From Agromyces protaetiae (lineage in GTDB: Bacteria; Actinomycetota; Actinomycetes; Actinomycetales; Microbacteriaceae): a stretch of DNA of 64,000 nucleotides. The notes beneath the pieces were generated by a model, which searched no databases, was not told the DNA's origin, and was given only the letters and a program-made list of their open reading frames with translations. The DNA is taken from assembly GCF_004135405.1 (NCBI RefSeq), contig NZ_CP035491.1, positions 3,619,092 to 3,683,091 of the forward strand, given 5' to 3'. Position numbers and translations under genes: made by a program. Shown piece after piece: positions 9,654 to 20,790 of this stretch (position 1 is its first letter; each line of letters begins with the position of its first letter).

Positions 9654-10852
9654 TTACCCCCCGACCGCGGCCGCCGTCTCCCGGGCGATCTCGAGCTCTT
9701 CGTTCGTCGGCACGACGAGCACCTCGACCTTCGAGGCATCCGAAGACACCCGCCGCGCGACCGACGCGCGCACCGCGTTCAGCGACGGATCGAGCTCGAC
9801 GCCGAACCTCTCGAGGCCCGCGAGCGCCCACTCGCGCACGAGCGACGAGTTCTCGCCGACCCCCGCCGTGAACACGATCGCATCGACCCGCCCGAGCTGT
9901 GCCGCATACGCCCCGATGTAGCCGCGCAGCCGATGCGCGTACACCTCGAGCGCGAGCGTCGCGTCGGGGTCGCCCGCGGCCGAGGCCTGCTCGACGTCGC
10001 GCATGTCGGCGTGTCCGCTGAGCCCCAGGACACCGCTCTGCGAATTGAGGAATGCGTCGACGGCGTCGACCGACAGCCCCGCCCGGCGCTGCAGGTAGAC
10101 GAGGACGGCGGGGTCGAGGTCGCCCGACCGCGTGCCCATCACGAGCCCCTCGAGCGGCGTCAGCCCCATGCTCGTGTCGACCGAGCGCCCGCCCGACACG
10201 GCGCACGCCGACGCCCCGTTGCCGAGGTGCAGGATGATGAGCCGCAGGTCTTCGAGCGGCTTCCCGAGGAACTCGGCGGTCGCGTGCGACACGAAGCGGT
10301 GGGATGTCCCGTGGAAGCCGTACCTGCGGATGCGATGCTTCGCGGCGAGCTTCTTGTCGATCGCGTAGGTGTAGGCCGCAGGAGGCATCGTCTGGTGGAA
10401 CGCCGTGTCGAACACCGCCACATGCGGCACATCGGGGAACGCCCGCTGCGCGGCCTCGATGCCCGCGAGGTTCGCGGGATTGTGGAGCGGCGCGAGCGCC
10501 GACAACTCGTCGATGTTGATCTTCACGAGCGGCGTCACGATCGTCGGTTCGAAGAACCGGGCGCCGCCCTGCACGACACGGTGCCCCACCGCCGCCGGCG
10601 CGAACTCGGCGAGCGACGGGCCGTGCTCGGCGAAGGCCGCGACCATGACGTCGAACGCCGCGAAATGGTCGGGCGCCGAGACATCCGAATCCCACCGCCC
10701 GTCGCCGTCGCCGCTCGAATTCGAATGCCGCGCCGCCGCGTCGCCCGAGCCGATGCGCTCCACGAGCCCGCTCGCGAGAGTCGTCGACGACTCCACGTCG
10801 ATGAGCTGGTACTTGAACGACGAAGAACCCGAGTTCACGACCAGCACGACCC

Positions 10853-10856
<4 letters not shown>
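9654..10856 (-). CDS. ackA: Acetate kinase
   Basis: Interconverts acetyl phosphate + ADP with acetate + ATP. 400 residues, family length. The signature NSGSSSFK begins at residue 8; FDTAFHQTMP and the RRYGFHGTSH block lie in the middle. Start GTG (complement 10854-10856) overlaps the restored pta stop in a GTGA, so the pair is coupled in the usual pta-ackA order. Confidence 0.96.
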
Positions 10857-13007
<2,151 letters not shown>

Positions 13008-13156
13008 GGCACCAGCCTATTGGCGCAGGGGGCGCCGCGGGAGGGAGAAACCTCGGCGCCGAGACATCCGGCTTATGCTGTCCTGACGCCCGCGCTCCCC
13101 ACGCGGTGCCGCCGCACCCGAAGCGGCACGCTCCACTCGAGACACAGGAGTCTTCT

Positions 13157-14547
13157 GTGAACCCCATCGCCGTCATCGGCGCGGGGCCGTCCGGCCTCGC
13201 CGGTGCGCGCGCCCTCGCCCGCGCGGGCCTTCCGTTCGTCGTCTTCGAAGCCGCCGACGACGTGGGCGGACTCTGGAACATCGACAACCCCCGCTCGACG
13301 GTGTACGAGTCGGCGCACCTCATCTCGTCGCGCACGACGACCGAGTTCGCCGAGTTCCCGATGGACTCCGAGACCGACTACCCGGGCCACCGCGAACTGC
13401 ACCGCTACTTCCGCGAGTTCGCCGACCGGTTCGGCCTCCGCGAGCACATCCGATTCGGTCGCAAGGTCACGAAGGTCGAGCCCGTCGACGGCGATGCGAC
13501 CGGGAAGAGCGGATGGCTCGTGACGACGGTGTCCGCACACGGCGACGCCGAGACATCCGCCGAAGCAACCGAGACCTTCTCGGCCGTCGTGCTCGCGAAC
13601 GGCACCCTCGCCGAACCGAACGTGCCCACGTTCGCGGGCGAGTTCACGGGCGAGATCGTGCACACGAGCGCGTACAAGTCGGCGAGCGTCTTCGACGGCA
13701 AGCGCGTGCTCATCATCGGCGCCGGAAACTCGGGGTGCGACATCGCCGTCGACGCGGTGCACCACGCGGCATCCGTCGATCTGAGCGTGCGCCGCGGCTA
13801 CTACTTCGTGCCGCGCTACCTGTTCGGCAAGCCCGCCGACACGCTCAACCAGGGCCGTCCGCTGCCCGCGCGCCTCAAGCAGGCGTTCGACTCGCGCGTG
13901 CTGAAGCTGTTCACGGGCGACCCCGTGAAGTTCGGGTTCCCGAAGCCCGACTACAAGATCTACGAGTCGCACCCGATCGTGAACACGCTCGTGCTGCACC
14001 ACCTCGGCCAGGGGACCTCCGCATCATGCCCGACATCGAGCGGTTCGACGGCACGACCGTGCACTTCACGGACGGACGCAGCGCCGACTACGACCTCGTC
14101 ATGCTCGCGACGGGCTACACGCTCGACTACCCGTTCGTCGACAAGCAGCTCCTCAACTGGACGAACGCGTCGCCGACGCTCTACCTCAACGTGTTCCCGC
14201 CGTCGTTCAACGGGCTGTTCGTGCTCGGCATGATCGAGGCGTCGGGCATCGGCTGGCAGGGGCGCGCCGAGCAGGCCGAGCTCGTCGCCGCCTACCTCGC
14301 CGCCGTGCGCGACGCGCCCGAGCGGGCGGCCGCGTTCAGAGCGCGGGCGGATGCCCCGTGGCCCGACCTGACGGGCGGGTACAAGTACCTGGGGCTCGAC
14401 CGCATGTCGTACTACGTCAACAAAGACGCCTACCGCCGCACGGTCAAGAAGCTGGCGCGTACGCTGCCTGCATTGCCGCAGGCGGCGGCTGAGACATCCG
14501 CCACCGCTCCTTCCGCCTCTCCCACCCCTGAAGGGACCCGCGCATGA
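13157..14547 (+). CDS. Flavin-containing monooxygenase, one apparent frameshift
   Basis: FAD/NADPH-dependent oxygenase. The FAD site GAGPSG is at residues 8-13, the family motif FTGEIVHTSAY is near residue 161, and a second dinucleotide site, GAGNSG, follows. GTG at 13157 has ACAGGAG upstream. The frame is lost at the G4 run 14011-14014: LVLHHLGQG continues in another frame as LRIMPDIERFDG. One added G gives 463 residues, normal for the class. First gene of a three-gene run in which each stop overlaps the next ATG. Substrate unknown; Baeyer-Villiger or N/S-oxygenation are both possible. Confidence 0.87.
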
Positions 14548-15500
14548 ACGTCGACGACGTCGTCGTGAACTTCGCCCCCGGCTCGCTCGTGATCTTGAAC
14601 GTCGTGCTCGGGTTCATCATGTTCGGCATCGCGCTCGACACGACCGTCGACGACTTCAAGGCCGTCGCGAAGGCGCCGAAGGCGATGATCATCGCGCTCG
14701 TCACGCAGATCGTCCTGCTGCCCGCCGTGACGTTCGGGCTCACGCTGCTGCTGCAGGTGCAGGGGTCGATCGCGCTCGGCATGATCCTCGTGGCGTGCTG
14801 CCCGCCCGGCAACATCTCGCAAGTGCTGACCTACCGCTCGCGCGGCAACGTCGCCCTGTCGGTGTCGATGACGGCCGTCACGAACGTCATCTACATCTTC
14901 GTGCTGCCGCTGAACTTCGCGTTCTGGGGCGGTCTGCACCCGACCGGCTCGGCGTTCCTCGAGCAGGTGAGCCTCAACGGGTGGCAGATGATGCTCGAGA
15001 TCCTCCTCATCATCGGCCTGCCGTTCGCCGTCGGGTTCCTCCTGCGGGCGCGCTTCCCGAGGTTCGCGGCGAAGGTGCAGCCGTGGGCGCGCTGGATCAG
15101 CCTCCTCGCCCTCGTCGGGTTCATCGTCGCCGCCCTCGCGGGCAACTGGGCGGTGTTCGTGTCGGTGCTCGGCATCGTGCTGTCGGTCGTGTTCCTGCAC
15201 GACGCCGTCGCGCTCGCCCTCGGCTACGGCGCCGCGCGCATCGGCGGGCTGCCGCCGCGCGACCGCAAGGCCATCACGTTCGAGGTCGGCATCCGAAACG
15301 CGGGCCTCGGCCTCGGCCTCGTGTTCACGTTCTTCCACGGGCTCGGCGGCATGGCCGTCGTCGCCGGCTGGTGGGGCGTGTGGGACATCATCGCCGGCCT
15401 CATCGTCGCGACGCTGTGGGCGCGGCATTCGAAAAAGCGCGAGGGGGCGGATGCCTCGGGCGTCGCCTCTTCCGCTTCCGCGCCTGAGGCGACTGCATGA
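14544..15500 (+). CDS. BASS-family (bile acid:sodium symporter-like) transporter
   Basis: 318 residues with nine to ten hydrophobic helices. The crossover-type segments with conserved polar residues (CCPPGN near residue 89 and GIRNAGLGLGL in the C-terminal half) fit the bile acid:sodium symporter fold, whose bacterial members import organic anions. ATG overlaps the monooxygenase stop (ATGA) and the stop overlaps the next gene in the same way, so supply of a substrate to the neighbouring oxidoreductases is a reasonable guess. Confidence 0.88.
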   Translation: MNVDDVVVNFAPGSLVILNVVLGFIMFGIALDTTVDDFKAVAKAPKAMIIALVTQIVLLPAVTFGLTLLLQVQGSIALGMILVACCPPGNISQVLTYRSRGNVALSVSMTAVTNVIYIFVLPLNFAFWGGLHPTGSAFLEQVSLNGWQMMLEILLIIGLPFAVGFLLRARFPRFAAKVQPWARWISLLALVGFIVAALAGNWAVFVSVLGIVLSVVFLHDAVALALGYGAARIGGLPPRDRKAITFEVGIRNAGLGLGLVFTFFHGLGGMAVVAGWWGVWDIIAGLIVATLWARHSKKREGADASGVASSASAPEATA

Positions 15501-16462
15501 AGCGCATCCTCGTCACGGGCGGAAGCGGGTTCCTGGGGTCTTCTGCGGTTCGGGCGCTGTCGGAGCATCCGCATGTCTCGCTCGTCGTCTCCGCGGACGT
15601 GCGGTCGCCTGCCGACTCCGCCGCGCTGCCTGACGGCGTCGTCTTCGAGCGCGTCGACGTGACGGTGCCCGGCGACATCGCCGCCGCCCTCGCCGCCCAC
15701 TCGATCGACACGATCGTGCACCTCGCCGCGATCGTGAACCCCGGCACGGTCGGCGAAGACGTCGAGCGCCGGGTCGACGTCGACGGCACCCGCAACGTGC
15801 TCGAAGCCGCCGTCGCCGCGGGCGTGACCCGCATCGTCGTGTCATCGTCGGGCGCCGCCTACGGCTACCACGCCGACGCGCCCGAGTGGCTCACCGAGGA
15901 CGACCCGATCCGCGGCAACGAGGAGTTCAGCTACTCGCGCCACAAGCGGCTCGTCGAGGAGATGCTGGCTTCGTATCGGGCATCGCACCCGTCGCTCTCG
16001 CAAGTCGTGCTGCGCATCGGCACGATCCTCGGCCCGACCGTTCGCAACCAGATCACGGCGCTCTGGGACGGCCCGCGGCTCCTCGTCGTGCGCGGCAGCG
16101 ACAGCCCGTTCGTGTTCGTGTGGGTCGACGACGTCGTCGGTGCGATCGTCGCGGGCGCTGTGGGCTCGTCTTCGGTGAGCGGCGCGTTCAACGTCGCGGG
16201 CGACGGCAAGGTCACGGTGCCCGAGATCGCCGCCCGGCTCGGCAAGAAGACGCTCGTCGTGCCCGCGGGGCTCCTCGCGTTCGCGCTCCGCGTCGGACAC
16301 GCGCTGCGGTTGACCGTGCACGGCCCCGAACGCGTCGGGTTCCTCCGGTACCGGCCCGTGCTCGACAACACGAGGCTCAAGACCGTACTCGGCTACACGC
16401 CGCAGAAGACGAGCCGCGAGGCGTTCGAGGCCTTCGTCGCGGAGCGGTACCCGGGCGTCTGA
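15497..16462 (+). CDS. NAD-dependent epimerase/dehydratase (extended SDR)
   Basis: 321 residues. The dinucleotide-binding motif TGGSGFLG is at residues 7-14; the catalytic pair is YSRHK in the YxxxK pattern near residue 153, with the upstream SSSGAAYG serine region. The C-terminal part is the variable substrate domain. Last gene of the monooxygenase/transporter operon by ATGA overlap. It could act on a sugar nucleotide or on a product of the monooxygenase; sequence does not decide. Confidence 0.88.
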   Translation: MKRILVTGGSGFLGSSAVRALSEHPHVSLVVSADVRSPADSAALPDGVVFERVDVTVPGDIAAALAAHSIDTIVHLAAIVNPGTVGEDVERRVDVDGTRNVLEAAVAAGVTRIVVSSSGAAYGYHADAPEWLTEDDPIRGNEEFSYSRHKRLVEEMLASYRASHPSLSQVVLRIGTILGPTVRNQITALWDGPRLLVVRGSDSPFVFVWVDDVVGAIVAGAVGSSSVSGAFNVAGDGKVTVPEIAARLGKKTLVVPAGLLAFALRVGHALRLTVHGPERVGFLRYRPVLDNTRLKTVLGYTPQKTSREAFEAFVAERYPGV

Positions 16463-16470
16463 CGCCCATC

Positions 16471-16512
16471 CTGCCGTCTCCGCCCTGCCGTCTCCGCCCT
16501 GCCGTCTCCGCC
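16471..16512. repeat. Three tandem copies of a 14-bp unit
   Basis: CTGCCGTCTCCGCC repeated three times head to tail just after the epimerase stop. Confidence 0.9.
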
Positions 16513-16533
16513 CTTCCCGGCGGCCGCCGTCCA

Positions 16534-16600
16534 CGCCGTAGGAGATTCTTGCCACCACGCCGGGGCCGACCCGGCGCGCCGCGCCGAATCTCCTACGGCG
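16534..16600. repeat. 67-bp element with 15-bp perfect terminal inverted repeats
   Basis: CGCCGTAGGAGATTC at 16534-16548 and its exact complement at 16586-16600 flank 37 bp of G+C-rich sequence. Single copy in the window and unrelated in sequence to the 79-bp family. It may be a REP or miniature-transposon relic, or the terminator of the epimerase operon. Confidence 0.7.
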
Positions 16601-16713
16601 CGCGTGGGCGGGGCGGGCCGTGCGGGCCGGACCGTGCGGGCGGCGGGTCGGGCTGCCGGTCGGGTGCGACCGCCCGTGGTTCGGCGGGAGCATCGCGCTC
16701 AGGTAGACTGTCC

Positions 16714-16804
16714 CAGGCTCCTCACGTGGCGCCATCCAGGCCAACTCCCCCAGGGCGGAAACGCAGCAAGGGTAACCGGGCTCTGGCGGGTGCGTGAGGG
16801 GTCC
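16714..16804 (+). ncRNA. ffs: Signal recognition particle RNA (small bacterial 4.5S type)
   Basis: The conserved SRP core is visible: GGCGGAAACGCAGCAAGG with the GGAA tetraloop region and the internal-loop AGCA (about 16755-16772). The 5' CTCCTCACG pairs with 3' CGTGAGG to form the closing stem. About 90 nt, the Alu-less form. It binds Ffh to target membrane and secreted proteins. The tRNA-Ser gene follows within a few nucleotides, so both probably come from one transcript. Ends are approximate to about 5 nt. Confidence 0.92.
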
Positions 16805-16806
16805 CT

Positions 16807-16891
16807 GGAGGATTCGCCTAGTGGCCTATGGCGCACGCTTGGAAAGCGTGTTGGGTGAAAGCCCTCGGGGGTTCGAATCCCCCATCCTCCG
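16807..16891 (+). tRNA. tRNA-Ser, anticodon GGA
   Basis: Acceptor arms GGAGGAT / ATCCTCC plus discriminator G, anticodon stem CACGC / GCGTG with loop TTGGAAA (anticodon GGA, reads UCC/UCU), long variable arm, and T arm GGGGGTTCGAATCCCCC. CCA is not encoded. An IS begins 4 nt after the discriminator, so the gene is whole but its natural 3' flank has been displaced by 1.3 kb. Confidence 0.96.
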
Positions 16892-16895
16892 CCGA
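16880..16895. repeat. Left copy of the 16-bp target-site duplication
   Basis: CCCCATCCTCCGCCGA, which includes the 3' acceptor strand of the tRNA, directly before the TGT that begins the IS. Confidence 0.88.
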
Positions 16896-18196
16896 TGTGA
16901 TGAGTCGCGACATAGGTCTCACCTGAGTCGCGACATAGGTCACGTTTTGAGAGCCCCGGGCCATCGGCCTGGGGCTCTCATCGTGTTGCGCCAGTAGGCC
17001 TTGTTGGGGTCGATGGTGTTGGTCGCGATGATTTCGCCGGTGCGGAGTGCGATGACGGTGACGGTGTGTTCGTCGGCGATGAGGATGACGGGTGTGCCGC
17101 GGTGGTTCGCGCCGATTCCGAGGTGGTGCATGCGGGCGGCACGGCGGAAGCTGATCTTGCCGTTGCTGCCGACGTGGTCGTGGCGGACGCGGTAGTGGAT
17201 GGTGTCGGGGCGGCTGCTGGCGGGCGCGGCTTTCGGTGAGGCTGCGTAGGCGATCGCGGGAGTCGTTTCTCGAGCGCGGTGCGGGCGGTGCTGGTTGTAG
17301 TGCTCCCGGAATTGATTGAGCTGATGTTGCAGCTCGGGGATCGTGGTCGCGCGGGGTCGGGCGGTCAGCCAGCGTTTGAGGGTCTGGTGGAAGCGTTCGA
17401 TCTTCCCCTGAGTCTGCGGGCGGTTCGGGGCGCCGTTCTTCTGCACGATGTTCAGTACGGCCAGGACGTATTCGAACGCGTTGCGTCCTCCGCCATGTCG
17501 GGCGGTGTAGACGCGGCCGTTGTCGGTCAGCGTGGACGCCGGCGGGCCGTAGTCGTCGACGCAGGCGAGAAACGTGTCCACGACGTCCTGGCCGGTGACC
17601 GGGTGGTGGACGGTGCAGGACAGCAGCAGGCGGGAGTGGTCATCGAGCCAGTTCAGGATCTCGACATCGGTGCCGTCGGCAAGGCGCCAGTGGGTGAAGT
17701 CGGATTGCCAGGTCTCGTTGGGCTGGGATGCTTCGAACCGCACGTAGGAGGATCTCGGACGCTTCCTCGGCTCGGGAATGATCAGGCCGGCGGCGTGCAG
17801 GACCCGTCGGATCGTGGACGTCGACGGCGGTCGCAGCCCTTCCGTGCGCAGATACCAGGCGATCGTGACCGGCCCGGCATCGCTTCCGGCGTCGGTCAGA
17901 GCGCGGCGCAGTTCGACGATGCGGTCCCGCACCCGGTCTGTCGTCTTCTGCGGTGAGGTTCGAGGGGCTCGGGAACGAGACTCCAGGCCATCCAGTCCCT
18001 CCTCCCGGTAACGGGCGAGGAGCCGGTGCAGATGCCGCCGAGAGAGTCCGTACTGCTCCGCCGCCTCGGTGACGGTGAGTTGCTTCGCGACGATCTTCAA
18101 CACGATCACCCGGTGCTTCGACATGCCGCCGACTGTGACCTATGACGCGACTCATGAGCGACACATCACCTGTGACCTATGTCGCGAACTCAGACA
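16896..18196 (-). mobile_element. IS481-family insertion sequence, 1301 bp
   Basis: The ends begin TGT and finish ACA. The 23-bp terminal inverted repeats (16896-16918 and 18174-18196) share TGT and the block TCGCGACATAGGTC. A second internal copy of that block lies near each end (16928-16941; imperfect at 18137-18150). One transposase gene fills the element. A 16-bp direct repeat flanks it, and one copy is the 3' end of tRNA-Ser, so the element landed at the tRNA terminus. Intact gene and perfect duplication suggest a recent insertion. Confidence 0.92.
16940..18124 (-). CDS. IS481-family DDE transposase
   Basis: 394 residues. An N-terminal helix-turn-helix (about 16-40, TVTEAAEQYGLSRRHLHRLL) binds the ends; a second HTH_29-type region follows to about residue 115. 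The RNase-H-like catalytic core carries D142 (WQSDFTHW), D201 (LTDNGRVY) and E243 (GKIERFHQ), the complete DDE triad. The stop codon lies inside the left subterminal repeat. Full length, so the element may be active. Confidence 0.94.
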   Translation of the reverse strand: MSKHRVIVLKIVAKQLTVTEAAEQYGLSRRHLHRLLARYREEGLDGLESRSRAPRTSPQKTTDRVRDRIVELRRALTDAGSDAGPVTIAWYLRTEGLRPPSTSTIRRVLHAAGLIIPEPRKRPRSSYVRFEASQPNETWQSDFTHWRLADGTDVEILNWLDDHSRLLLSCTVHHPVTGQDVVDTFLACVDDYGPPASTLTDNGRVYTARHGGGRNAFEYVLAVLNIVQKNGAPNRPQTQGKIERFHQTLKRWLTARPRATTIPELQHQLNQFREHYNQHRPHRARETTPAIAYAASPKAAPASSRPDTIHYRVRHDHVGSNGKISFRRAARMHHLGIGANHRGTPVILIADEHTVTVIALRTGEIIATNTIDPNKAYWRNTMRAPGRWPGALKT

Positions 18197-18212
18197 CCCC
18201 ATCCTCCGCCGA
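18197..18212. repeat. Right copy of the 16-bp target-site duplication
   Basis: Exact copy of 16880-16895, directly after the ACA end of the IS; it contains a partial tRNA 3' end only. Confidence 0.88.
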
Positions 18213-18221
18213 TTTCACCAC

Positions 18222-18257
18222 CCGAACGCCCCTCGGCATGAAGCCCGGGGCGTTCGG
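18222..18257. terminator. Hairpin terminator, probably the original end of the SRP RNA/tRNA-Ser unit
   Basis: Perfect 11-bp arms CCGAACGCCCC (18222-18232) and GGGGCGTTCGG (18247-18257). It lies 9 bp after the displaced tRNA end and also just beyond the stop of the convergent lipoprotein gene, so it could serve both. Confidence 0.7.
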
Positions 18258-18269
18258 CGTTCCGAGCGA

Positions 18270-19292
18270 CTATCCCGGCGGGATCCGATAGAGCTTCAGC
18301 ACGTCGTGGGCGGTGATCCAGACGGCGCCGTCGGCGGTGACCGCGACGCTGCCGCTGCCTTCCGCGGGAAGCAGTCGCTGCACGACGGCGTTCGTTGCAG
18401 GGTCGATCTCGACCGCGAGGCGGCTGGTCGCCTGCAGCCACACCGCATCGGCCGTGGCGACGATGTCCCCGCCGATGATGCCGAGCGGATTCGCGTCGAT
18501 CGTCGCCGACACCTCATTCGTCTCGGGGTCCACTTTCGACACCCGGCCGCGCTGATCCATCACCCAGACCGCGTCGGGACCGACCGACAGGAACGTCGAA
18601 CTGGGCGGGAGCTCGATCTCGGCGACGAGCTCACCGGTGCCGGGGTCGAAGCGCGCCAGCACACCGGTCGGCCTCGTCACCCACAGCGACCCGAACCCGC
18701 CGCGCACGGCCGCGATCGCGTCGGAGCCGGCGTCGAAGGTGTGGACCACGGCTCCCGACTCCGGGTCGAGACCGACGAGCGACCAGGCGCCGTCCGCGGC
18801 CGGCGGGATGCCCGCCCAGACGGCGTCCTCCGTGACGGCGATCGACGACTCCTGCGGTACACCGGGCGACGGCACAGCGAAGCGGACCGCGGTCCCGTCT
18901 GCGGGCGCGATCCGCACGAGCGCCGTCGCCTGGAGGTCGTCGGCCGCCTCAGCCGCCCAGATGTACCCGTGGCCGAACTCGAGCGCAGACCACACGGTCC
19001 CCGTTTCGACCTGGAACACCGGCGACATGGTGTCGTCGTACGCGACGATGCCCGGAGCGACGCCCGAGACCCACACCAGGTCGCCCGAAGACATCAGGAA
19101 GTCGCCGAAGGGCTCCACCTCGATCGACTCGGCACCGAGCTCGCCGATGTCGACGTCCGGAGGCTCCTCGGGCTCGGAGGCGGTTGGCGATGGCGACGGC
19201 CCGCTCGCGCCATCGGCGCAACCGGCCGCGGTGAGCAGGAGAGCGATCGCCCCGAGAACAGAGCACGAGCGGCGCACGCTGACGGCGTTCAT
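18270..19292 (-). CDS. Beta-propeller lipoprotein
   Basis: 340 residues. A signal peptide of about 20 hydrophobic residues ends in a lipobox, LTAAGC, then a Ser/Pro/Thr-rich linker. The rest is a series of about six repeats with the pattern ...DAVW..../...G.LWV... every 40-45 residues, as in Vgb/YncE-like propellers that sit on the outer face of the membrane. No catalytic residues identified. The ATG giving MNAVSVRRS was chosen over one 14 codons upstream because it sets a normal signal peptide. Confidence 0.82.
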   Translation of the reverse strand: MNAVSVRRSCSVLGAIALLLTAAGCADGASGPSPSPTASEPEEPPDVDIGELGAESIEVEPFGDFLMSSGDLVWVSGVAPGIVAYDDTMSPVFQVETGTVWSALEFGHGYIWAAEAADDLQATALVRIAPADGTAVRFAVPSPGVPQESSIAVTEDAVWAGIPPAADGAWSLVGLDPESGAVVHTFDAGSDAIAAVRGGFGSLWVTRPTGVLARFDPGTGELVAEIELPPSSTFLSVGPDAVWVMDQRGRVSKVDPETNEVSATIDANPLGIIGGDIVATADAVWLQATSRLAVEIDPATNAVVQRLLPAEGSGSVAVTADGAVWITAHDVLKLYRIPPG

Positions 19293-19493
19293 GGCGACCC
19301 CCAAGTCCAGGTGTCGGCACGCACCCGAAGGCACGGTCGACCAGCCCTCACGGCGGCAAGATACTCCTGCACAAGGGGATCCGCATTCTGTGCCGACCCC
19401 GCGACATCCGCCGAAACAACGCGCCCCCGCCCCCTCGAAACTCCCGTGTCCTCATTAATGCCGAATAGCGCGGGATCCTCGTGATTCCGCATC

Positions 19494-20111
19494 ATGTACT
19501 CGATGTCAGCGATACCGATGAATCTGAGGAGTGGGGACGCAGGGGGCTCCGTCACGGTATCGACGGCAGTAGGGGGCGACGGCCTCAGGGTTCTGACCCT
19601 GAGGCCGCGTCGCTCGCTTGCTCGCAGCATCGGGTTGCAGATCGCGATCGTCGCGCTTCCGCTCGTCGGGATCGCCGCGTGGAGTCTGCAGCAGCCCGAT
19701 CCCGGGCTTCGCTCGGCGCTCGCCGCGAGCGCGATCGTCGTGTTCGCCGTGACGGCGTTCGCGCTCGTGCGGTACCGGCGCACCGAGGTCTCGATCAGTC
19801 GGTACGGCGTCGTCGAGCGCGGGTTCTTCGGCCGCATCAACTCGGTCGCCGCGCGTGACGTCGCGTCGGTCGTGCGGCTCGACCTCTACCGCGGGGCGAG
19901 CGACGAGACATCCGCCCAGCTCTTCGTCGTCGGCCGCGACGGCCGCTGCCTGCTGCGCATGCGCGGGGCGTTCTGGGAGTGCGAGGCGATGGACGAGGTC
20001 GCGGCGACGCTCGAGGTCGACGAGGTCGTGCGCACGAACCCGATGACGGTCGGCGAACTGCGGCGCAGCGACCCGGGCTTCCTGTACTGGTTCGAGCGAT
20101 TCAGCGGCTGA
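19494..20111 (+). CDS. Membrane protein with PH-like C-terminal domain, function unknown
   Basis: Up to 205 residues. Two adjacent hydrophobic helices (about 47-65 and 74-92) are followed by a soluble region with alternating strands (EVSISRYGVVERGFFGR ... VVRLDLYRG). This layout resembles the small bacterial PH-domain (DUF304-type) membrane proteins, a weak resemblance. Three in-frame ATGs lie within the first 9 codons and none has a clear ribosome-binding site, so the start is uncertain; 19518 is equally possible. Confidence 0.65.
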   Translation: MYSMSAIPMNLRSGDAGGSVTVSTAVGGDGLRVLTLRPRRSLARSIGLQIAIVALPLVGIAAWSLQQPDPGLRSALAASAIVVFAVTAFALVRYRRTEVSISRYGVVERGFFGRINSVAARDVASVVRLDLYRGASDETSAQLFVVGRDGRCLLRMRGAFWECEAMDEVAATLEVDEVVRTNPMTVGELRRSDPGFLYWFERFSG

Positions 20112-20130
20112 GCCGCGAGCGAGCCGAGCG

Positions 20131-20790
20131 TCAGTCGCTCGTCGCGATCCCGTAGAGCGGCGCCGTGGGCGTGCTCGACGGCAGCTCGTGGAATCCGAGC
20201 CGCTCGTAGAACGCCCGCGCGCCCGTGTTGCGCGGGTCCACGCCGAGGTGCAGGGCGGGCACGCCGCGTGCGGCGAGCGCGGCGCGCATGGTGTCGATGA
20301 GCTTCCGCCCGAACCCGAGGCCCTGCAGTTCGGGCAGCAGGTCGATGTGCAGATGCGCGGGATAGTCGGCGAGCTCGGCGATGCGCATGCGCTCGGGGTC
20401 GAGGCCGAAGTCGAAGATCCCCTGACCGAACGGGCGTGCGACGGCGTCGGCGAGCGGATGCCTCGCGGCGAAGCCTGGGGTCCACTCGCGCGTCCACCAG
20501 TCGATGAAGTCGGCCGTGTCGGCGACGCCGATGCAGTACCCGAGCACACGGTCGGGGCGCCCGTCGGCTGTCGTCTCGGCGACGACGAAGGCCAGGTCGG
20601 GCGCGTATTCGACGTACGGCAGCGCGAACACGTCGGGCATGAGCAGGTCGTCGAAGTACTTCCCGGTCGCGTCGCCGCCCGACGCGGCGGTCTTGAGGCA
20701 CACCTCGGCGACCTGGTCGCGGTCGGCGGGGCGGTACAGGCGGATGATCGGTGCGAAGGCGACGGATGCCTCGGGCTCGGCCCCGCTCAC
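20131..20790 (-). CDS. GNAT-family N-acetyltransferase
   Basis: 219 residues with the GNAT core: acetyl-CoA loop LQGLGFGRKLIDTM (the Q/RxxGxG/A pattern, about residue 163) and the closing motif NTGARAFYERLGF near residue 195. The N-terminal half has the VCLKTAASG segment also seen in acetyltransferase-like domains linked to O-GlcNAcase proteins. Substrate unknown. GTG start overlaps the stop of the ATPase gene (GTGA), so the two form an operon. Confidence 0.85.
   Translation of the reverse strand: MSGAEPEASVAFAPIIRLYRPADRDQVAEVCLKTAASGGDATGKYFDDLLMPDVFALPYVEYAPDLAFVVAETTADGRPDRVLGYCIGVADTADFIDWWTREWTPGFAARHPLADAVARPFGQGIFDFGLDPERMRIAELADYPAHLHIDLLPELQGLGFGRKLIDTMRAALAARGVPALHLGVDPRNTGARAFYERLGFHELPSSTPTAPLYGIATSD

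Noticed and set aside
16880..18212. An integrative element with att sites at tRNA-Ser
   Set aside because: There is no integrase, and the repeats border TGT...ACA ends with a DDE transposase, so the 16-bp repeats are a target duplication.
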